A DNA stretch of 64,000 bases from GCA-003244245 sp050699595 (GTDB lineage: Bacteria > Actinomycetota > Actinomycetes > Mycobacteriales > Pseudonocardiaceae): NCBI GenBank assembly GCA_050699595.1, contig JBOHFI010000018.1, forward strand, positions 1 to 64,000, in the 5' to 3' direction. Position numbers and translations under genes: made by a program. Below, one piece after another: positions 1 to 8,372 of this stretch (within the stretch, counting starts at the first letter, position 1; each line of letters begins with the position of its first letter). The notes under the pieces are model-generated. The model was given only the letters and a program-made list of their open reading frames with translations. It was not told the DNA's origin and did not search any database.

Positions 1-183
1 TGGGGCGAGGGCTCGTAAGCTGGCCCGCGCATCGGGCAGCCTCTAGCCTGCCCGCTAGTAGCTCGATGTGAGCCCTCGTGAGGGTCCCAGGTCAAGGCCG
101 GTGTCGCGCTCACCACTAGAGACCACCCTTTTGAGGTCGGGCTCGATTCTGACGGCTACCACTTCTCTTGCAACAAAACCCTC

Positions 184-540
184 CTATCGTGCGGCGAGTC
201 CATCCTTTCGCGCCCTTTTGCCGACAGGAGGCCGCTCGATTTTCTGTCGATGTATTCCTATTCTGGCTAACGCTTTAGGCCAATAGTGCCGCTGGGCTTT
301 GCATCCGAATATGACCCCGTTGGCAGGATTTTGACATGGCAAACCGGTCGCCGTGAAGGTCGCACGGCATTTGGTCGGCATTTTTATAGCAATGTACCAA
401 CTCGGAATTGAAATGATGATAGACATGAAAAGCGCGGCCTTGAGCCATTCGTGCTGCGCGATGAAGTAGATCGCTAAAGCAAAGGTGAAAGCCAGCGCGA
501 TCAGCCGATGCTCCTGTCGCTTGCGACCTCGCCGAACCAC
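184..540 (-). CDS. small two-helix membrane protein with Cys-rich tail, hypothetical
   Basis: This 118-residue protein has a basic N-terminus (MVRRGRKRQEHR), then two hydrophobic stretches at about residues 13-28 and 34-52 that look like a transmembrane hairpin. The C-terminal part has spaced Cys and His residues (KCRATF, LPCQNP, FGCKAQRH), possibly a small metal-binding tail. The GTG start is supported by an AGGAGG ribosome binding site about seven bases upstream, which is strong for this genome. I do not recognise a function. Similar short membrane proteins with a Cys/His tail occur in actinobacteria, but that is recollection of a pattern. It is transcribed away from the toxin-antitoxin locus at 1.1-2.7 kb. 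Confidence 0.6.
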   Translation of the reverse strand: MVRRGRKRQEHRLIALAFTFALAIYFIAQHEWLKAALFMSIIISIPSWYIAIKMPTKCRATFTATGLPCQNPANGVIFGCKAQRHYWPKALARIGIHRQKIERPPVGKRARKDGLAAR

Positions 541-1082
541 TGTTCACCTCCTGACCCACGATCTCCACCAAGGGACAAGAGCGCCGAGGGATCGATGTGA
601 TACATGAATGACGGGAGATCGACCGATCAGACCAGCAGCCGACCAACCGCATTCAGGTGATCATCGTCAGCGAGCCGTCAGCAGAAGCGGCGCGACCAGC
701 CCACACGAGCCGATCCAGACCGGATACCTCGTCGCCTGTCGCCGCTCAGCGACACTCCCAGGCGCCCGTACGTACAGCCAATCAGCGTTCACACAGAAGA
801 ACACAACCGGATCTAAGATCAACCGTGCCTCCGGCGGGTCTCGCTCCGGGATGACCCCAGGGCTGGACGCAAGAGTGGGGGGCACCAGGGTGGCGCGGGT
901 ATCCCGTCTCCTCAGCGCCGAAGGTGTAGCAGGCCAGGCGCAGGTCAGCGGGCACCACCTGGTACCACGAGTAGTTTCGCGAGCTCACGATGAACCGCGC
1001 GCGGCGTGTGCTTGCGACCTGCCCCTTTGAAGATCGAGAAGGTCAACGGCGATCACTCGCATCACGTGACGGCGTCGAATGA
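541..1082. other. intergenic stretch without a supportable gene
   Basis: Several short open frames overlap here on both strands, but none has a convincing ribosome binding site, domain or consistent codon bias. I see no tRNA or obvious repeat. The sequence is mixed in composition and may hold decayed coding sequence. Confidence 0.5.
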
Positions 1083-1610
1083 TCAAGGTGCTCGCTTAGC
1101 CCAGTCTATGAAGTCCTCCGCCGACCAGTGCTCAATACCAAGTCGGTTGCATGCGGTCGCGAGCGACAACTTCAGTGGCAGCCTGTCGACTGTGTCGTTC
1201 GTCGCGACGAGCACACGGCATCCGTTGTGCCGTGTCGTGATCTCGCAAGCCATCGCCGCGACATACGGGTCGGCAACCTCTCGATCAGCAGTGCCCTCGT
1301 AGTCCACCAGCTGCGGCGCGACCTCAAGGACTTTTACCTGAGTTTCCTCCGTAGGCTGCGGGTGTAGAACCCTGCCCTTGACACTGCCGATCCAGGCGCC
1401 CGGGGCATCGGGAAACCGCCCATAGGCCAGTTCCTTCGCGACCTGCCGCGGAAACGCCAGATGGCCCTCCGTGACGAGCTCGGTCATTCGAATAAGCAGG
1501 TCCCATTACTCATCAATCTTGACCAGTGACTTGAATGCGATGAGAACACTTGTATCAACCACGCAGACGAGCGATGGCGGGAAATTTGTGGGACTAGAAG
1601 TCTGGGACAC
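1083..1610 (-). pseudogene. PIN-domain toxin broken by an in-frame stop codon
   Basis: Reading from a GTG at 1610, which overlaps the end of the upstream antitoxin gene, gives a PIN-type N-terminus containing VVDTSVLIAF. It is interrupted by TAA at 1506-1508 (codon 35), and the same frame continues WDLLIRMTELVTEGHLAF to 1083. The rest keeps the acidic PIN motifs (DPYVAAMA, then VATNDTVDR). PIN proteins are ribonucleases; this one resembles the DUF4411-type toxins paired with XRE-ImmA/IrrE proteins. A single C-to-T change (CAA to TAA) would explain the stop. A fragment could restart at ATG 1487, but it would lack the first catalytic Asp. Most likely an inactivated toxin; a sequencing error is the alternative. 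Confidence 0.7.
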
Positions 1611-2730
1611 CCGGCACCTCGTTCGCCATACGGCGTACATCTTCGACCGTGATACGTAAGGCGGAGAGAGCGTCTCGCGGCGGAAGGGCCGTCAGCACCG
1701 TGCGAACCGTGCGCGGCCCATACTCGCGGAGTCGAGCAACCGACCGCGGCGGGCTTACGATCTTTGCATCATGTGGTGGAGGGGTCGACACAAACGTGCC
1801 CAGCACCTCCTTGTATAATGCAGGAGTTGCGTACTCCATGTCGATAAGGCGAAGAGCCGCAGCGCGAGCGCTGACACGAAATCGGCGCATCGCAGCACGA
1901 ACGTCGTCAAGGATGGCGGCCCGGGCAGAGATACGACGCTCAGCCGCAAGCTGGCGAATATTCGCCTGTGGCATGAGCAGCGCGGCACCGAATCGCTCGC
2001 ACCAGCGTTCGAGATCAGCCCCTAGCAAGCGCTCTTCACGGGGCTCCACACAGGCGGCATCCTGACGAGCGACGAGATGACCGAGTTCGTGTGCAAGAGT
2101 GAAACTACGAGCTGCCGGGCTGACGCCGCTCAGGTTGGCGACGATAAGTGGTGCACGGTCGTCCCAAGCGGAGAAGCCGCGAACGTCGTCTCGGCCGATC
2201 TCTAGAACGAAGACCAGTACATTGCGGTCCTCAAGAGCCTCCCGCCAGGCACGAAGAGCAGCACGATCATCTTTCCACGACGCTTGCTCCGCATCCGTGA
2301 TCTCCAGCCAATCGCGTGCATGTTCCGCTGCCTCCTCCGGATCGCTGTCCAGAGTGCTCCGTGGCACCTCCAAAGGCGAGGACTTCCTCAGCGCCCAGGA
2401 AACCGCATGCTGCAGCCGCCGGGCCTGACGCACCTTGCGGCGTGCCGTCGCACTGACTACGCGATCCTCGCCCGGTGGGTGGCGAAAACTCGGCGGCAAA
2501 GTCGCAGGCTCGGGTGGCCTAGGCAGAAAGAACAGGGCGCGAGGACGCTGGAGAACCTTCGAGAGATCGGTAACCTGCCCGCGCGTCAAGGTCACATCGC
2601 CGGACACCCACCCGTCCACCGTGTCGACATCGACCTTCAGCGCCTCCGCCAGCTCTGACAACGATCGGCCGTCCTCGTCAACCGCCCAGCGCAAGACGTC
2701 AGGCGTCACTGGTGACGGCTTCGCTGCCAC
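1594..2730 (-). CDS. XRE-family regulator with ImmA/IrrE metallopeptidase domain (antitoxin)
   Basis: The 378-residue protein has an N-terminal helix-turn-helix (about residues 10-65), followed by a zinc metallopeptidase domain of the ImmA/IrrE family with the HExxH motif HELGH at residues 214-218 and later conserved helices. In such modules the HTH part represses the operon and the protein acts as antitoxin for a PIN/DUF4411 toxin. The GTG start has a GGAGG ribosome binding site. The 3' end overlaps the start of the broken PIN gene, as in a coupled operon. A second pair of the same architecture lies at 61.8-63.5 kb with an intact toxin. Confidence 0.85.
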   Translation of the reverse strand: MAAKPSPVTPDVLRWAVDEDGRSLSELAEALKVDVDTVDGWVSGDVTLTRGQVTDLSKVLQRPRALFFLPRPPEPATLPPSFRHPPGEDRVVSATARRKVRQARRLQHAVSWALRKSSPLEVPRSTLDSDPEEAAEHARDWLEITDAEQASWKDDRAALRAWREALEDRNVLVFVLEIGRDDVRGFSAWDDRAPLIVANLSGVSPAARSFTLAHELGHLVARQDAACVEPREERLLGADLERWCERFGAALLMPQANIRQLAAERRISARAAILDDVRAAMRRFRVSARAAALRLIDMEYATPALYKEVLGTFVSTPPPHDAKIVSPPRSVARLREYGPRTVRTVLTALPPRDALSALRITVEDVRRMANEVPGVPDF

Positions 2731-2943
2731 AGCCTGATCCTCCTCCCACGCACCTGATTGCTACTCGAAGTCACTCTAACCGCGTAGACCGACATCCTCC
2801 CGCACGTCACGTCGACGGCTGGTCGGGCGACGTGCAAAGCAGCGGCGCACTGCGAAGTCGGGTCGCCGCGCAGATCGAAGGCCGGGGAGCCGGGTTGCGT
2901 GCTCCTGGGGTTGCAGGTTCACATGCTGTCGTCCGACCAGCTC

Positions 2944-2977
2944 AGAGGCGGTGCTCGAGCGATGGGGCACCGCCTCT
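2944..2977. terminator. 11-bp perfect hairpin, terminator-like
   Basis: The perfect inverted repeat AGAGGCGGTGC / GCACCGCCTCT has a 12-base loop. It lies between two divergently transcribed genes, where a terminator is not expected. There is no T-run, as is common for actinobacterial terminators. It may be a leftover of a lost gene or a regulatory hairpin in the leader of the gene at 3075. The rest of 2731-3074 holds only promoter-sized sequence. Confidence 0.35.
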
Positions 2978-3074
2978 GCGTCGTGTGACGACGCTACCGA
3001 TAATTCGCGCGGCTGTCGCTGACATGTCATCGGGTGCTCACCGGGGGTGAGTCCGACAGCGTGATCATCATCGA

Positions 3075-3776
3075 GTGGCTGCGAAAACCTCGGTTCTTTC
3101 CGTTCGTGCTCGCGTCGGGAGCCTGGTTGTGCTCGGTGATTCCACTGCGGTCGGCGTGGGTGACCCGCTGTCCGATGGTGGCTGGCGTGGTTTCGGTCCG
3201 CTGCTGGCGGCGGCTCTCGGTGCCCTAGGAGAGGTCCGCTACACCAACCTGTCCGTCGTCGGTGCGCGAGTGGCCGACCTACGGCGCTGGCAGCTGCTCG
3301 GCGCGGTGACGGCGCGCCCCGATGCCGTGGTGATCCTGGCCGGGGTGAACGACACGCTGCGCTCGGACTTCGATCCCGTCGCGCTGCGCGAGGACCTCGA
3401 TGTCACGGTCAGCGCACTGCGGGCCAGTGGCGCTGTGGCGCTGTGGTGCTGTGGTGCTGACCACCCGGTTTCACGATCACGGACAGGTGTTCCGGTTGCT
3501 GGACCTCTGCGCCGCGTCCTGCACCACCGGATCGGGCAGCTCAACGACGCCACCGATCGGGTGGTCGCCCGGCGCGGTGCGCTGTGCCGGGACCTGCGCC
3601 TGATGCCCGGCGCCTGTGACCCCGCGGCGTGGAGCGTGGACCGTCTGCACCCTTCCGAGCTCGGGCACCGGATGCTCGCCTCCGGTTTCGCCGACCTGCT
3701 CGTCGGTGCCGGCGTCGCGGTACCCCATCCCGTCGGCCTGACCTGCTCGGTCGGCCGGCGGCGGTACCGTCACGGT
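3075..3776 (+). CDS. SGNH/GDSL-type hydrolase, in frame with rarA and with an internal frame-swapped segment
   Basis: The region encodes an SGNH hydrolase: the nucleophile block LGDSTAVGVGD with Ser23, the Gly/Asn blocks, AGVND with Asn92, and the catalytic pair in SVDRLHPSE (Asp189, His192). Such enzymes are esterases or lipases. Two oddities are visible. First, residues about 121-141 read ALWCCGADHPVSRSR, whereas the next frame gives VLTTRFHDHGQVFRL, which looks like the normal family sequence. A shift in the GCTGTGG-rich stretch near 3425-3455 and an opposite one near 3490-3505 would explain this. Second, no stop separates it from rarA. The start is uncertain: GTG at 3075 lacks a clear ribosome binding site. 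Confidence 0.6.
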
Positions 3777-3809
3777 GTGGCAGCAGATAACGGTGTGGCA
3801 GCAGATAAC
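3774..3809 (+). repeat. 18-bp in-frame tandem duplication at the SGNH/RarA junction
   Basis: The unit GGTGTGGCAGCAGATAAC occurs twice in direct succession (3774-3791, 3792-3809) and encodes GVAADN twice. Each copy carries a possible GTG start (3777, 3795) for rarA. It lies exactly between the two domains. Confidence 0.85.
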
Positions 3810-5162
3810 GACGGGGCGCTGTTCGATGAGGGGCTGTTCGCCGCGCGGGCCGAGCACCTCGCCGAGCAGCGGCTGTCCGCCTCGGCGCCGCTGGCGGTAC
3901 GGATGCGGCCGACCACGCTGGAGGAGGTCGTCGGGCAAGACCACCTGCTGGCGCCCGGCAGCCCCCTGCGCAGGTTGGTCGAGGGCGGCTGCGCGGCGTC
4001 GGTGATCCTGTACGGGCCGCCGGGGACCGGGAAGACCACGCTGGCCAGGCTGGTCTCGCAGGTGACCGGGCGGCGCTTCGAGGCGCTGTCGGCGCTGTCG
4101 GCCGGGGTCAAGGAAGTCCGTGCGGTGATCGACACCGCGCGCCGCCGGTTGGGCCGCGAGGGCGGGGACGCCACAGTGCTGTTCATCGACGAGGTGCACC
4201 GCTTCTCCCGCACCCAGCAGGACGCGCTGCTCGGCGCCGTCGAGGACCGGGTCGTGTTGCTGGTCGCCGCGACCACGGAGAACCCGTTCTTCTCGGTGGT
4301 GTCGCCGCTGCTGTCCCGCTCTCTGGTGCTCCAGCTGCACCCGTTGTCCGATGACGACGTGCGGACCGTGATCCGGCGGGCGCTGGCCGACCCCCGTGGG
4401 CTGGGCGGGTCGATCACGCTGGTGCCTGCGGCCGAGGAGCATCTGGTGCGCCTGGCCGCCGGGGACGCCCGGCGGGCGCTGACCGCGCTGGAGACCGCTG
4501 CCGAGGCGGTGGTCTCGGTGGGTTCCCGCGAGGTGGACCTGGCCAGAGTCGAGTCGGTGGTGGACCGGGCCGCGGTGCGCTACGACCGGGCGGGGGACCA
4601 GCACTACGACGTGATCAGCGCGTTCATCAAGGCCATCCGAGGGTCCGACGTGGACGCGGCGCTGCACTACCTGGCGCGCATGGTGGAGGCGGGTGAGGAC
4701 CCCCGGTTCATCGCCCGACGGCTGGTGGTGCACGCCAGCGAGGACATCGGGATGGCCGACCCGACGGCGCTGCAGACCGCCGTGGCCGCCGCCGACGCCG
4801 TGGCGCTCCTCGGGATGCCCGAGGGCCGGTTGGCGCTGGCTCAGGCCACCGTGCACCTGGCCACCGCGCCGAAGTCCAATGCGGTGATCACCGCGATCGA
4901 TGCGGCGCTGGCCGACGTCCGCGCCGGTGCCACCGGAGCGGTCCCGGCCCACCTCCGCGACGGGCACTACGCGGGCTCCGCCCAGCTCGGTCACGCGTTG
5001 GGCTACCGCTACCCGCACGACGTGCCCGAGGGCGTGCTGACCCAGCAGTACCCCCCGGACGCCCTGGTCGGCCGGGACTACTACCAGCCCAGCGGCCACG
5101 GCGCGGAACGGGCGCTCGCCCAGCGCCTGCCCCGGCTGCGTCAGATCATCCGCGGCCACTGA
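3777..5162 (+). CDS. rarA: replication-associated recombination protein A (MgsA/RarA AAA+ ATPase)
   Basis: RarA is a clamp-loader-like AAA+ ATPase acting at stalled replication forks. The frame shows the family N-terminus (PLAVRMRPTTLEEVVGQDHLL), Walker A GPPGTGKT, Walker B VLFIDEVHRF, sensor 1 (AATTENP), and the family C-terminus (GALGYRYPHD-like and QQYPPDALVGRDYYQPS). About 460 residues is the normal family length. GTG at 3777 or 3795 within a tandem repeat is the likeliest independent start, but the frame is open upstream through the whole SGNH domain, so a 695-residue fusion protein is possible. No strong ribosome binding site precedes either GTG. It faces the siderophore operon, with the 3' ends overlapping by 17 bases. 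Confidence 0.9.
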   Translation: MAADNGVAADNDGALFDEGLFAARAEHLAEQRLSASAPLAVRMRPTTLEEVVGQDHLLAPGSPLRRLVEGGCAASVILYGPPGTGKTTLARLVSQVTGRRFEALSALSAGVKEVRAVIDTARRRLGREGGDATVLFIDEVHRFSRTQQDALLGAVEDRVVLLVAATTENPFFSVVSPLLSRSLVLQLHPLSDDDVRTVIRRALADPRGLGGSITLVPAAEEHLVRLAAGDARRALTALETAAEAVVSVGSREVDLARVESVVDRAAVRYDRAGDQHYDVISAFIKAIRGSDVDAALHYLARMVEAGEDPRFIARRLVVHASEDIGMADPTALQTAVAAADAVALLGMPEGRLALAQATVHLATAPKSNAVITAIDAALADVRAGATGAVPAHLRDGHYAGSAQLGHALGYRYPHDVPEGVLTQQYPPDALVGRDYYQPSGHGAERALAQRLPRLRQIIRGH

Positions 5163-6417
5163 TCGCCGGTGGGCGCAGGACGAGCTGGGCGGGGTGGGGA
5201 TGGCTGAGGAAGTCGTGGTGGGAGATCTCCCAGCCGTACGCCCCGGCCAGCGGGAACACCACGATGTCACCGATGCGGAGCCGCTCGACCCAGACCTGCC
5301 GGGCGAGCACGTCCCGGGGGGTGCACAGCTCACCGGCGATGTCGACACACACCGCGCGTACCTGCGGCCGGGCGAACGGGTAGCGCCACGCCTCGATGGG
5401 CAGCACCGCGAACGGGTGGCTGTATCCCCAGGCGGCCGGCAGCCGGAAGTGGTGGGTCCCGCCGCGCAGCACCGCGAAATAGCGGCCGTGGGTGCACTTG
5501 AGGTCGAGGACCTCGGCGGCGTACCACCCAGCCTCGGCCACCAGGAACCGGCCCAGCTCGAAGATCAACCGCACCCCGGGGGGCAGCTGGTCCATCGCGG
5601 CGCCGAGCCCGGCGGCGAACTTCGCCAGGTCGAAGCCGGCACCGCCGGTGTAGGCCACCCCGATGCCGCCGCCGACGTCGATGACGTCCAGGTCGATGCG
5701 GTGTCGGGCCGCCTGCCGGGTGCCCCATGCCGCGCTGTCGGCCACGAAACTCGCGTGCGCGACCGCGTCGAGGTTGTTCGACGCCGCGTGCAGGTGGAAA
5801 CCGCGCAGCTCGACCGCCGCAAGCCCGCGGGCCAGCTCGACCGCCTCCGCCAGCAGGGTCTCGTCGATCCCGAACTGGGTAGCGGTCCCGGCCATGCGCA
5901 GCTCGCCCGCCAGGCCGCCGGCGCGCCGGTTCACCCGCAGCGCGACCGGCACCCGGACACCCAGCTGCGCTCCGATCAGCCCCACCCGGCGCAGCTCGTG
6001 CAGACTCTCCACGTTGAGCAAGCTCAGTCCGGCCCGCAGCGCGCCGGTGATCTGCGCGTCGGTCTTGGCCGGGCCGCTGAACGCCAGCCGCGACGCGCCC
6101 GCGGCGAGCGCCTTGTCGATCTCGCCCAGCGAGGCCACCTCGAACCCCTCGACCTCCCTCGCCAGGGTGCTCAGCACCGCGGGATGGCTGTTGGCCTTGA
6201 CGGCGTAGTACAGCTCGCACCGCCGCGGCAGCGCGCCGCGGATCGCCTCGACCCGCTCGAGGAGCGCGCCCAGGTCGTAGACGTACGCGCACACCGGCTG
6301 CTCGCCGGATACCTGCCCGCGCAGCGCCTCGCTCACCCGTTCCCAGGTGGGCCCTTCGGGTTGCAGCTCGTGAGCGGTCAACGGTGTCGCGTGCCCAGCG
6401 CGGGACACGGTGCCCAC
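5146..6417 (-). CDS. PLP-dependent type III decarboxylase (LysA/SbnH-like), siderophore biosynthesis
   Basis: This 423-residue alanine-racemase-fold decarboxylase resembles diaminopimelate/ornithine decarboxylases. The PLP lysine is in YYAVKANSHP (Lys74), followed by the HLHAASN segment, the glycine-rich phosphate loop GGGIGVAYTGG, and C-terminal substrate motifs near LCTPRDVLA. It is the third gene of an operon with two IucA/IucC synthetases; the start shown overlaps the second by 40 bases. By analogy with SbnH of staphyloferrin B, it probably decarboxylates an amino-acid-citrate intermediate or supplies a diamine, rather than making lysine. Function in siderophore assembly is inferred from context. 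Confidence 0.85.
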   Translation of the reverse strand: MGTVSRAGHATPLTAHELQPEGPTWERVSEALRGQVSGEQPVCAYVYDLGALLERVEAIRGALPRRCELYYAVKANSHPAVLSTLAREVEGFEVASLGEIDKALAAGASRLAFSGPAKTDAQITGALRAGLSLLNVESLHELRRVGLIGAQLGVRVPVALRVNRRAGGLAGELRMAGTATQFGIDETLLAEAVELARGLAAVELRGFHLHAASNNLDAVAHASFVADSAAWGTRQAARHRIDLDVIDVGGGIGVAYTGGAGFDLAKFAAGLGAAMDQLPPGVRLIFELGRFLVAEAGWYAAEVLDLKCTHGRYFAVLRGGTHHFRLPAAWGYSHPFAVLPIEAWRYPFARPQVRAVCVDIAGELCTPRDVLARQVWVERLRIGDIVVFPLAGAYGWEISHHDFLSHPHPAQLVLRPPAISGRG

Positions 6418-8372
6418 GCGTCGTCGTGCAGCGGGTTGCGCACCTGGGCGTACTGGTCACCACCGGCTGGGTCCAGCCGCATCCGGACCAACGCCTTGAT
6501 GGGCACCGTGGGTGCGAGCAGGGCGGCGCGGTCGGCGGCGACGTCCTCGCGCAGTGCCGGGTCAGCGTCCAAGCCGGCGAGGAGTTCCTCCAGAACCGTC
6601 CTGACGTGCCGCCATGCTGCTCGCGGGTCGACGCCGCACCGCGTCGCCAGGTGGGTGATGACCTCGCTGAGGTGGTTCGACAGCACGGTGTACAGCATCT
6701 TGGCCCGCATCACGTGGACGTCGTCTGTCACGGTGACCGCTCCCGGCCGCGGGTCCAGGTGCAGTCCCTGCCGGCGCAGCCGTGGGGGGTGGATCCGCAT
6801 CCCGCCCCAGTCCCGCAACACCAACCGGGTCGGCACGGCGTCGACGAAGGTGACGATGCAGTTCTGCAGGTGGGCTTCCACCGCGATGCCGTACTTGGTC
6901 ATGAGGATCACGGTCACCGGCAGCAGCAGCGTGGCGTACTCCTGCGCGAAGCGCAGCCCGGCCGTGCTGAGGTCCGGCTCGCCGCGCGTCGCCGCGTAGC
7001 GGGTGACGAGCTCGACCAACAGGCTGGACTCCGTCACCGGCGCGCGGGCGGGCAACGCGCAGCTGGGCACGGGCAGCTCGTCGGGGCGAAGGTAGTCGCT
7101 GATGTCGCGGCGAACGAGGGCGGACAGCGCACGGGAGCGGCTTTCCGGGTCCGGATCGTGGGCCGGCGGCCGGTAACTGGCGCCGGCGAGCTCCTCGAGC
7201 AGGACGATCCGATCAGCCAGCGCGGGCTCACGGTTGACGATCTGCTGGAGCAGCCGGCTGTACACCGGCCCGTTGTTCGTCGTGTGCGCCGAGATGGACC
7301 GCCGGGTCGAGGTGATGAGCACGTCCAGGGCGGTCTTGACGAGCAGGCGCCGGCCGGCCGGCGAGCGCTCGGTGAGCAGCGTTCGCATGCTCGCCGTCGG
7401 CACGCCGGCCAGCCGAGCCGCCGGCACGGGCACCACGACGCGACTCGCGATCTCGTCCGCGAACAGCGAGCGGACCACCTGTTCGAGCTGCCAGGAGTGC
7501 ACGGGCAAGAACACATAGCCCTCGGGGTCGAGGCCGTGGGCGCGGAAGTGCTCGCGAATGGCGGCGTCGAGCCGCGGGTACTCGGCGCGGAGCAACTGTC
7601 CGACATCGCGGCCCAGTTCGTCGGGTGTGGACGTGATGTGTTCTCGCCGAACGCCCACCAGGATCAGATCGGTCGGTGTTTCGGACTCCAGATCATGGCG
7701 CAGCACGTCGGCGGGCTTCATCCCCAGCCGACCGCGGCTGCAGGGGTGCAGGTTGTGCCCCTCGGTGTTGAGCCGCTCGAAGAACACCACCACGTCCTCG
7801 GGTGTCTCGTCGGTGCAGATCATCCGCGCGAGATCTGGAGTGTCTGGCGCGTGCAGCTGAGTCGCGACCTGGAGCAGGGCCGGCCGCTGCTCCTCGGATC
7901 GGGCGTAGGCCAGCGTGAGGTTGGCCACGGTGTCGGCGAGTTCGGTGGCGAACGATCGCCAGCCCGGCGCCGGCTCGTACTCGGCCAGGAGCTCGACGAG
8001 ATCGTGTGGCGAGGTGATCACGGTCGCCTCGCCGGCACGCAGACACAGCACCGGGTCGCCCGGTGTGTTGTTGTCGAAGGCGTGCTCGGCAGGGATCGGG
8101 AAAGCCAGCACCGTCGTGCCGTCGAGCTCGCGGACCCGCCAGCCGCCTGGGTGGGCGTCGAGACCACGGCCGGCCGTTCGGATCGCGCCGACGTCCTCCC
8201 GCCACAGGGCCGCGAGCAGCCGGTACAGGACCACGCTCCGCGCCCGGGGCAGGTGCTCGAGGAACGCTCTGGCGTACTGCGGCGCGGTCGCGCCCAGGGC
8301 CTCGTACATCCGCAGCTCCTCGATCGTGCGGAGTTGCGCCCGGTCTGGGGTGATGCTCTGCAGGTGGTTCAT
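6378..8372 (-). CDS. IucA/IucC-family NIS siderophore synthetase (second in operon)
   Basis: The 664-residue protein has the features of NRPS-independent siderophore synthetases, which adenylate a carboxylate (often citrate) and condense it with an amine or hydroxyl. Visible motifs are EGHNLHPCSRGRLG (ATP/citrate-binding His and Arg), PVHSWQLEQVV, PTASMRTLL, KTALDVLITSTRRSIS followed by NNGPVYSRLL, and a C-terminal FhuF-like/thumb region. The start overlaps the stop of the first synthetase by four bases (ATGA type), so the two are translationally coupled. Having two different synthetases implies two sequential condensations. Substrate cannot be deduced from the sequence. Confidence 0.9.
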   Translation of the reverse strand: MNHLQSITPDRAQLRTIEELRMYEALGATAPQYARAFLEHLPRARSVVLYRLLAALWREDVGAIRTAGRGLDAHPGGWRVRELDGTTVLAFPIPAEHAFDNNTPGDPVLCLRAGEATVITSPHDLVELLAEYEPAPGWRSFATELADTVANLTLAYARSEEQRPALLQVATQLHAPDTPDLARMICTDETPEDVVVFFERLNTEGHNLHPCSRGRLGMKPADVLRHDLESETPTDLILVGVRREHITSTPDELGRDVGQLLRAEYPRLDAAIREHFRAHGLDPEGYVFLPVHSWQLEQVVRSLFADEIASRVVVPVPAARLAGVPTASMRTLLTERSPAGRRLLVKTALDVLITSTRRSISAHTTNNGPVYSRLLQQIVNREPALADRIVLLEELAGASYRPPAHDPDPESRSRALSALVRRDISDYLRPDELPVPSCALPARAPVTESSLLVELVTRYAATRGEPDLSTAGLRFAQEYATLLLPVTVILMTKYGIAVEAHLQNCIVTFVDAVPTRLVLRDWGGMRIHPPRLRRQGLHLDPRPGAVTVTDDVHVMRAKMLYTVLSNHLSEVITHLATRCGVDPRAAWRHVRTVLEELLAGLDADPALREDVAADRAALLAPTVPIKALVRMRLDPAGGDQYAQVRNPLHDDAWAPCPALGTRHR

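Noticed and set aside
608..1030. open frame of 140 codons on the plus strand
   Set aside because: No ribosome binding site, domain or consistent codon bias; overlapping frames on the other strand are equally open, as expected in GC-rich DNA.
3477..5348. 623-codon frame antisense to rarA
   Set aside because: Composition mirrors the sense gene (Arg/Gly/Pro/His-rich), no domain; rarA on the plus strand is certain.
5194..6999. 601-codon plus-strand frame antisense to the decarboxylase
   Set aside because: A shadow of the siderophore genes; repetitive Arg/Gln/His composition and no motif.
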